Shown here: positions 58,773-64,000 of the stretch, piece by piece | Layout of the letters: every line of letters starts with the position of its first letter | Position numbering within the stretch: the stretch's first letter is position 1 | NCBI GenBank assembly: GCA_042854365.1 | Contig: AP031437.1 | Coordinates: 1,736,001 to 1,800,000 of the forward strand | Direction: 5' to 3' | Source of the DNA: Anaeromassilibacillus sp001305115 | Lineage (GTDB): Bacteria > Bacillota > Clostridia > Oscillospirales > Acutalibacteraceae | Length of the DNA stretch: 64,000 bases | Notes under the pieces: generated by a model | What the model was told of the DNA's origin: nothing | The model's database searches: none | The model's input: the letters and a program-made list of their open reading frames with translations, nothing else | Position numbers and translations under genes: made by a program

Positions 58773-59555
58773 ATGATTAAGGAAGGGCCATTGTATTGCA
58801 AAACCGTTTCCTCTTATTCGAAGGACAAGCCGTTAAAGCATGTCCAAAAGGAGGGGGACTCTGCGTATCTGCGGCGCAGACGGATTGTCAGTTTGGTATC
58901 TTTCATTGGATTTCTCCTATTTTCCATTGTATTTGCAGCGACCGTCGGGCAGAAGTTGATGGAATTTCTGGCGGATGGAAAAACCTTTCGCGTATGGGTG
59001 GAGCAACAAGGCATTTGGGGGCCGCTTACATTGATAGGGATCATGGCTTTGCAGGTGGTCATTGCTATCATCCCCGGCGAAGCGGTAGAGATCGGCGCGG
59101 GATACGCATTTGGAGCAATACCCGGTATGTTCCTCTGTTTGGCCGGCGCAGCCGTGGGGTCCGTTATCATTTATGGGCTTACGAAGTCCTTTGGAATCCG
59201 GATGGTAGAGGCCTTCATCTCAAGGGAAAAACTCCAATCTTTGAAGTTTCTACAGAATACAAAAAAGCTAAACCTATTAATCTTTATTTTGTTTTTTATT
59301 CCTGGTACACCCAAGGATCTGTTTACCTATTTTATTGGGTTGACTCCCATGAAATTGCGCACCTTTCTGATCCTCTCCAGCATTGCTCGCATCCCCTCGG
59401 TCATCACATCCACAATTGGCGGGGAAGCGCTTGGGATGCAGAATTATACGTTCGCGGTTTTGGTTTTCGTTGCCACTGCAATCATCAGTGGGATTGGTTT
59501 GTTAATCTATCGAAAAATCACCGTACATTCAGACGGAAAGAAGGAAATTGAATGA
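58773..59555 (+). CDS. TVP38/TMEM64 family membrane protein
   Basis: 260 residues with about six hydrophobic segments. The VTT (DedA-related) motif is IPGEAVEIGAGYAFG, and later FFIPGTPKDLFTYFIGLTP and ARIPSVITSTIGG. The family is linked to lipid scrambling/transport. AAGGGG is the SD. It overlaps the next gene by ATGA. Confidence 0.9.
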   Translation: MIKEGPLYCKTVSSYSKDKPLKHVQKEGDSAYLRRRRIVSLVSFIGFLLFSIVFAATVGQKLMEFLADGKTFRVWVEQQGIWGPLTLIGIMALQVVIAIIPGEAVEIGAGYAFGAIPGMFLCLAGAAVGSVIIYGLTKSFGIRMVEAFISREKLQSLKFLQNTKKLNLLIFILFFIPGTPKDLFTYFIGLTPMKLRTFLILSSIARIPSVITSTIGGEALGMQNYTFAVLVFVATAIISGIGLLIYRKITVHSDGKKEIE

Positions 59556-60016
59556 ATTGGCAGCTCCTGATCAGCAACCGAATTATCAATGTGGGATTTA
59601 TCTCATGGATGTTATCCCAGTTGATTAAAACGGGGATATTCTTATTACAAAACAAGAAGATCAACCTAAAACGGTTGTCTGAGTCAGGTGGAATGCCCAG
59701 CGCACATTCCGCTCTGGGATGTTCCGTGGCAATCGCCACGGTACAGGAGGTCGGCTTTGCCTCCCCAATTGCTGCACTCGCCCTGACGTTTGCTGCGGTT
59801 GTTCTATATGACGCGATGGGCGTACGGCGCGCCGCTGGCGAGCAAGCAAAGGCGATCAATCAAATCGCGGATTATCTGGAGGAAACCGACAAAACAGGAA
59901 AAATGGCTGAGATCAAAGAATCCATCGGTACCCTGGAGGTATCTTTGGGGCATACGCCATTTGAAGTGTTATGTGGCGCTCTGTTGGGCATCTGTGTTTC
60001 CTTACTTTCTGCATAG
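59552..60016 (+). CDS. Divergent PAP2 family protein (DUF212)
   Basis: 154 residues with about four hydrophobic segments. GGMPSAHSALGCSVA and LYDAMGVRRAAGEQAKAIN are the DUF212 hallmarks, a relative of acid phosphatase PAP2 with an altered active site. It follows TVP38 with 4-bp overlap, suggesting a shared envelope lipid role (inference). Repeat copy 3 follows. Confidence 0.9.
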   Translation: MNWQLLISNRIINVGFISWMLSQLIKTGIFLLQNKKINLKRLSESGGMPSAHSALGCSVAIATVQEVGFASPIAALALTFAAVVLYDAMGVRRAAGEQAKAINQIADYLEETDKTGKMAEIKESIGTLEVSLGHTPFEVLCGALLGICVSLLSA

Positions 60017-60057
60017 CTATTTTATAAATCCCCAAACGATCTATAGAACAAATAAAA

Positions 60058-60192
60058 AAGAGGGTATCCCAAAAGTCATGAAATGACGGAAGGATACCCT
60101 CTTTTTTAGAAACGCAGATATTTTCCCAAACAGAAAGAGGACGCCCCTTTCCTATGAATCGAAAAATTCGCAGTTTTGGGACACCCTCTTTT
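60058..60192. repeat. Palindromic repeat, copy 3
   Basis: 135 bp, the best-preserved copy: AAGAGGGTATCCCAAAA at the left and TTTTGGGACACCCTCTTTT at the right. Left hairpin GTCATgaaATGAC within GGGTATCC/GGATACCC, then CTTTTTT. It lies between the convergent DUF212 and pdaA genes. Confidence 0.88.
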
Positions 60193-60302
60193 CCAACGAT
60201 CGTCTCAAGAACGAGAGCAATGGCAAAAATAGGTATCAGCCGGCCCCTGGCTCTCTGCATAAAAAGGAGCGTCCTCTTTTATCGAAAGCTGGGAACACAT
60301 GG

Positions 60303-61109
60303 CTATCCACACAAATCGTGCAGGGTTCCAAAGGTATAACCCTCTGCCTCCCACTTGCTCAAAAGTTCATCCAAAATCTCAGCATTCGTCTTGGACGTGC
60401 TATGTAATAGGACAACCGCCCCTGGATGGATACGTGGGAGCAGCTTATCAAAGGCTTCTTCCTTCGAGGGCTGCTTATCGACATACCAATCCACATATGC
60501 TAAACTCCAAAAAATCGTTTTATATCCCAATTCCTGTGCTTGTTTTAAATTGCTCTCATTATATTTTCCCTGGGGAGGCCGGTAAAATTTTTCCATCTCT
60601 TTCCCAGTTGTTTCCTTATATAAAGCCTCGAGGGAGGAGATCTCTTTCTGAAAATCCTCCATCGCAGAAATCTTCGACATATCCGGATGATGGTAGGTGT
60701 GGTTACCAACAATGTGTCCTTCTTCTACCATTCGTTTGACCAGGTCGGGACTGGTTTCTATGTAATTTCCCACAACAAAAAAGGCAGCTTTTACGTTGTG
60801 CTTTTTCAGCGTATCCAAAATGGCTGGGGTATAGCCATTTTCATACCCGGCGTCAAATGTGAGATAAATTGTCTTTTTTGCCGGATCTCCCGCATAGTAA
60901 GCATTATATTGCTTTAAAAAATCAGCGGATGCATTGCCGACTGGCGTTTTTCCCTCTTCTTGAAAACTCAATCCCCAGTTGGTATTCGCCTGTGCAGATG
61001 CTGTCACACTTGCTGTTGAAGCATGATGAAAAATTCCCGGGACCGCTGCCAAAAGCAACAGGCAAAGGAGCACGGCAAGAATTTGTTTCTTTCGGATTAC
61101 AACAACCAT
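60303..61109 (-). CDS. pdaA: PdaA-type polysaccharide deacetylase (spore-cortex muramic delta-lactam)
   Basis: 268 residues: signal/anchor segment (about 8-28), then the NodB domain. The first motif is TFDAGYENG (84-92), as in PdaA's TFD-GYENG rather than TFDDG, and the second is HTYHH (H137, H141). PdaA removes acetyl from muramic acid so that cortex delta-lactam can form, needed for germination. SD GGTGA 5 bp before ATG. Forespore promoter not evident. Confidence 0.87.
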   Translation of the reverse strand: MVVVIRKKQILAVLLCLLLLAAVPGIFHHASTASVTASAQANTNWGLSFQEEGKTPVGNASADFLKQYNAYYAGDPAKKTIYLTFDAGYENGYTPAILDTLKKHNVKAAFFVVGNYIETSPDLVKRMVEEGHIVGNHTYHHPDMSKISAMEDFQKEISSLEALYKETTGKEMEKFYRPPQGKYNESNLKQAQELGYKTIFWSLAYVDWYVDKQPSKEEAFDKLLPRIHPGAVVLLHSTSKTNAEILDELLSKWEAEGYTFGTLHDLCG

Positions 61110-61309
61110 CGTTTCACCGCCATTTCTATATGGTATTGTAGATCTTTTAAAAGCGAACCATTACGAAAACGTACGAAATCGTTGTAGATATAACGGTTAA
61201 AGGTAGACCGGTTACATCTTAATCAAAATTCTGCTTTCATCATATCCACTTTTGCCATTCTATACATATGCGTCCATTCGCATAGGAATACCCCCGTTGT
61301 AAGAAAATC

Positions 61310-61357
61310 ACAAAAGACCCCCAGCCAATCACAAAAGACTGGCTGGGGGCCTTTCTA
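61310..61357 (-). terminator. Terminator of the surface-protein gene
   Basis: Minus strand CCCCCAGCCA pairs with TGGCTGGGGG around ~12 nt, then TCTTTTGTG; also usable in the other direction. The 13-mer AATCACAAAAGAC occurs twice in the region. Confidence 0.85.
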
Positions 61358-61382
61358 TCCTTTCGAATAATCCTTTAAAAGA

Positions 61383-64000
61383 TCATCCAATCGTAACTGC
61401 GCAATGGAACTGTGGGTTTTCACCAGGCATTTGCGTATACACGCCCGTCTGCTGTCCAGGAGTTCCGATTGCCCATACGCGGAAGTAATAGTCGTTCCCG
61501 CTCTTTGCAACGAATTGCGTCTTCAATACACTACCATTGCCCACCGTAAAGCTCGGCATTGCGGTGCTGCCGTTGGTAACTGTCATCTTGAAGCAATAAG
61601 CACTACCTCTCTTGAGCGTAAACGGAAGGGTGGTATCACTGCGAACCGAAGCTTGTACGGTGACGTTTTGAGCTGCATTTACAACTGGAGACGTCGCCGC
61701 AATTGCCGTCCCACCAGTGCTACCGGAAGAACTGCCGCCCTTACCGCCGGAACTGCTGGAACCGCTGGAACTATTATGGTTGTTATTGATCTTCAGATTT
61801 GCTTTTGTATCTTCCAAAAGATCAAACGCTTCCATGATTTCCTTTGGAGTTGCCTGCGCATTGTTGTAGGCATTTTCTGCGATGTGCAATGCCGCCAGGC
61901 AAGCAGAAGCACTCGTAGCCGTGTAATCGCTCATATCCAAGCGCTTCACTTCGTCAATCAATGCTTTCAGTTCATCTCGATTGGGGATCAACCGCAGAGC
62001 TGCAATCGCATTGGAAAGGCGAAGCGCTGCTTGATCGACCTCGCTCTGCGTTGCTTCGTCCGTCAAGTCCTTTGCAGCCTGCAAAGCTGCCTTGAATTCT
62101 TCCTGACCATCCGGGCGATACTTGGATTCCAACTGCGGCAGAATTTCTTCTGCTTCTGCAATCAGCAGATCCAACTGGCTGCGGTTGGCCGCATATACCA
62201 ACGCCATGAGCGCATTGTAAAGGTTATCACGAGCCTTCTGAATGTCATTTTCCAATGCCTCTGCATCGTCTGCGACGGACTGAGCCGCGGTACGCATCTT
62301 AACAAGGGCGTCCCAACTGGATGCTGTGTAATCTTCTGAATTCAGGCTATTGGCGATTTTCAAAAGTTCCAGCAAGTCTGCCTTATCGCCAGGGGTAAAC
62401 TCAAGATAGTGGATCATATCCAGCAACCTAACCCATGCTTCATTGATGTCTGTCTGGGTTGCAGCCGGGTCGTCCAAAACAGTCTTGGCGTGGTTATAAG
62501 CTTCCATGAAAGCGGTCTTTACACTTTCAATCAGCTTGTCAACGGTTCCATCTTCGACATACGTCTTCGCATAATCATAAACCTGCTGCAACGTCGTCTT
62601 ATCGGTCATTTCAAAGGTAAAGCTCAGATTGGTCTCTGTTACCGGCATTTCGAACTCATACGTATAGGACGTGCCACTGATGAGAATCGGTTCTGCGTCG
62701 CCAATCTGAACAGAACGGAACGCCTGTCCGTCTACACGAGGTGTAAAGGTAAAGGTGAATGCCGTGCCGCTCTCCACCTCATCTAACTGATACTTGCCGA
62801 TTAGATCCGCTATCGGCTGGCTTACGCCGTTGACTTCCAACTTGACGTTCTTGCCATACGAAACCGTCAAGCTCTGTGGCGCCGTTGGAACAACCGTGTA
62901 GGTAATCAGGGTATCCTGCCCTTGCCATTCAACCGGTTCGCCATTCAGCGTAATGACTCCGACATCGCTGTAAAGAACTTCCCAATTTGCCTGCTCGGCC
63001 GGTTCCAGACGATAGCCCTTCTTTGCCAGATTTTCGATCGTCTTTTCTGTAATGAAATTCTTGGGTTCATTCAAGAACAGCTTACCACTATACTTCAAAA
63101 TCGGTTTTTCTACGCCAGGAGCTACAAACTGATACTGAATGTCAATATGGTTCTCCGGAACAATGACCGCTTCATAGGTGATATTCTCTCTGAACTGGAA
63201 GGTACCTACCCACTTGTGAATCTCACCATCCGGATCATTCTTGTCTCTCCAACCGGACCATGTATAGCCATCTGCAGGTTTAACCTCTGGATAGCTGGCT
63301 GTATTATAGTCATAGCCTGTCGCTTCAACGGTCTGTGGATCGACCTGTGTGCTGCCACTTCCTTTGGCTACCAAGGTGCCATATTTCGGATCTGTGATCT
63401 CAAAGCGTACAGTATACTTCACCTTTGCAAAGTGTGCCGTATAGGTTTCTCCTCCAAGCGGAACCTTTACCGTTTCGCCGAGCTCTACCTTTTCGCCTTC
63501 ACTATTGGTCCAGTAAACAAACTCACAGCCGCTGGCCGGACGAGTTGTCGGAACCGGAACTTCGGAACCAATCGCTCCTGTTTCAATTACTGGCGTTTGT
63601 GCATTCGTCAAATCATTCAAGAAGCCATTTCCTGCGCTCTTGAAGGTGACCGTCTCTTCCTTTGTGACTTCCACGCGGAACTGATTCAACGCCGGGGATG
63701 TAGTCCCCAAACGTGCGACACCATCTGCACCCATGACCACAGCATAGCCCATTGAGCTTTCCGGTACACAGTCTTCAATGGTATAGCCCTCATTCATTGT
63801 GACGTCAATGTTGGACTGCGTGAGCTTGCTCACTTGGAAACGGTCGCTCTTGGTATAATGATCCACCTCAAAGGTGAACGAACCGACCTGCTCGTCATAC
63901 CAGTTACCTGCTACGATCGGAATGGTGATTACATTCTGGGTAAAGTCGCGCAGCGGCATGATGACATTCTGCGTTTCCCCAACCATGTCCTCTGTCGGAA
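61383..64000 (-). CDS. Large repeat-containing surface protein (C-terminal part)
   Basis: The frame is open to the window edge, so the N-terminus and signal are outside. About 870 residues are seen. Order: an acidic extracellular region; InlB B-repeat/MucBP-like segments (about 150-300; VYWTNSEGEKVELGETVKV, YTAHF); another beta-rich part; three or four helical FIVAR-like repeats (about 520-750; DYTASSWDALVKMRTAAQSV; RDELKALIDEVKRLDMSDYT); a Ser/Gly linker; and a C-terminal beta domain of about 95 residues (SAYCFKMTVTNGS ... GNDYYFRVWAIG). No LPXTG or SLH motif is visible, so anchoring is unclear. Probably adhesin or glycan-binding. Confidence 0.8.
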   Translation of the reverse strand, partial: PTEDMVGETQNVIMPLRDFTQNVITIPIVAGNWYDEQVGSFTFEVDHYTKSDRFQVSKLTQSNIDVTMNEGYTIEDCVPESSMGYAVVMGADGVARLGTTSPALNQFRVEVTKEETVTFKSAGNGFLNDLTNAQTPVIETGAIGSEVPVPTTRPASGCEFVYWTNSEGEKVELGETVKVPLGGETYTAHFAKVKYTVRFEITDPKYGTLVAKGSGSTQVDPQTVEATGYDYNTASYPEVKPADGYTWSGWRDKNDPDGEIHKWVGTFQFRENITYEAVIVPENHIDIQYQFVAPGVEKPILKYSGKLFLNEPKNFITEKTIENLAKKGYRLEPAEQANWEVLYSDVGVITLNGEPVEWQGQDTLITYTVVPTAPQSLTVSYGKNVKLEVNGVSQPIADLIGKYQLDEVESGTAFTFTFTPRVDGQAFRSVQIGDAEPILISGTSYTYEFEMPVTETNLSFTFEMTDKTTLQQVYDYAKTYVEDGTVDKLIESVKTAFMEAYNHAKTVLDDPAATQTDINEAWVRLLDMIHYLEFTPGDKADLLELLKIANSLNSEDYTASSWDALVKMRTAAQSVADDAEALENDIQKARDNLYNALMALVYAANRSQLDLLIAEAEEILPQLESKYRPDGQEEFKAALQAAKDLTDEATQSEVDQAALRLSNAIAALRLIPNRDELKALIDEVKRLDMSDYTATSASACLAALHIAENAYNNAQATPKEIMEAFDLLEDTKANLKINNNHNSSSGSSSSGGKGGSSSGSTGGTAIAATSPVVNAAQNVTVQASVRSDTTLPFTLKRGSAYCFKMTVTNGSTAMPSFTVGNGSVLKTQFVAKSGNDYYFRVWAIGTPGQQTGVYTQMPGENPQFHCAVTIG

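Noticed and set aside
61310..61357. Repeated AATCACAAAAGAC considered as the start of a CRISPR or direct-repeat array
   Set aside because: Only two copies, one of them within the terminator stem and loop; no spacers.
1..64000. Prophage, defence island, biosynthetic cluster or CRISPR array
   Set aside because: Gene content is housekeeping, envelope and sporulation functions; no integrase, transposase, restriction or Cas gene was recognised.

Overview
The window reads as a chromosomal segment of an anaerobic, endospore-forming Firmicute of the class Clostridia, most likely an Oscillospiraceae/Ruminococcaceae-type gut bacterium. The evidence is the complete spoIIIAA-AH operon, dipicolinate synthase genes spoVFA/spoVFB, a PdaA-type spore-cortex deacetylase, Firmicutes-style RNA switches (Tyr T-box, SAM S-box, FMN element, L21 leader), and an L27 precursor with its Prp processing protease. 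Base composition is balanced. I see no prophage, CRISPR array, intact transposase or rRNA operon. About 90% of the genes lie on the minus strand.

Layout by region. 1-3.6 kb: start of secD, an aspartate-type aminotransferase and asnS. 3.7 kb: tRNA-Ser(GGA) with its own promoter and terminator, then about 0.9 kb without genes. 4.8-17 kb: T-box-controlled tyrS, then the minus-strand group yfmF-yfmH / lgt-folD-dxs-tlyA-nadK-argR-recN (peptidases, lipoprotein maturation, folate, isoprenoid precursor, rRNA methylation, NADP, arginine control, repair). 17.1-18.9 kb: a plus-strand EamA transporter and an esterase. 19-22.5 kb: metY, a zinc-ribbon membrane protein and spoVFAB behind a sigma-K-like promoter; murC is divergent. 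24.9-33.2 kb: mreB, comF-like, recD2, a small membrane protein, SAM-riboswitch metK, FMN-riboswitch ribU and a CapA-like protein. 33.4-41.3 kb: luxS, zinc phospholipase C-like, an amino-acid ABC transporter whose promoter spacer is an ARG-box-like sequence, an RluA-type synthase, ilvE, an RsmF-type methyltransferase and a CPCC protein. 41.4-45.5 kb: a tiny Asn/Ser/Gln protein, YitT, mrnC-obg and rpmA-prp-rplU. 45.6-54.4 kb: ispA-xseB-xseA-TsaD-like-nusB and spoIIIAH-AA. 54.5-61.1 kb: alaX, HD hydrolase, zinc alcohol dehydrogenase, radical SAM, TVP38-DUF212 pair and pdaA. 61.4-64 kb: the C-terminal part of a large repeat-containing surface protein.

How genes connect: metK, metY and luxS share sulfur/methyl metabolism (SAM made, SAM by-product recycled, homocysteine formed). 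dxs and ispA belong to the same isoprenoid pathway. argR plausibly controls the ABC transporter at 34.9-37.2 kb. spoIIIA, spoVF and pdaA are three stages of endospore formation (channel, dipicolinate, cortex). Three copies of a ~136-bp palindromic repeat sit between convergent gene ends and probably act as two-way terminators. In three places the stop codon of one gene lies inside the -35 hexamer of the next gene's promoter. Several genes in conserved families appear to start at TTG or GTG. I found no clear undescribed multi-gene system. The best leads are the dispersed palindromic repeat, several structured untranslated regions (recD2, mreB, downstream of asnS and murC), the tiny Asn/Ser/Gln-rich protein and the C-terminal domain of the surface protein.
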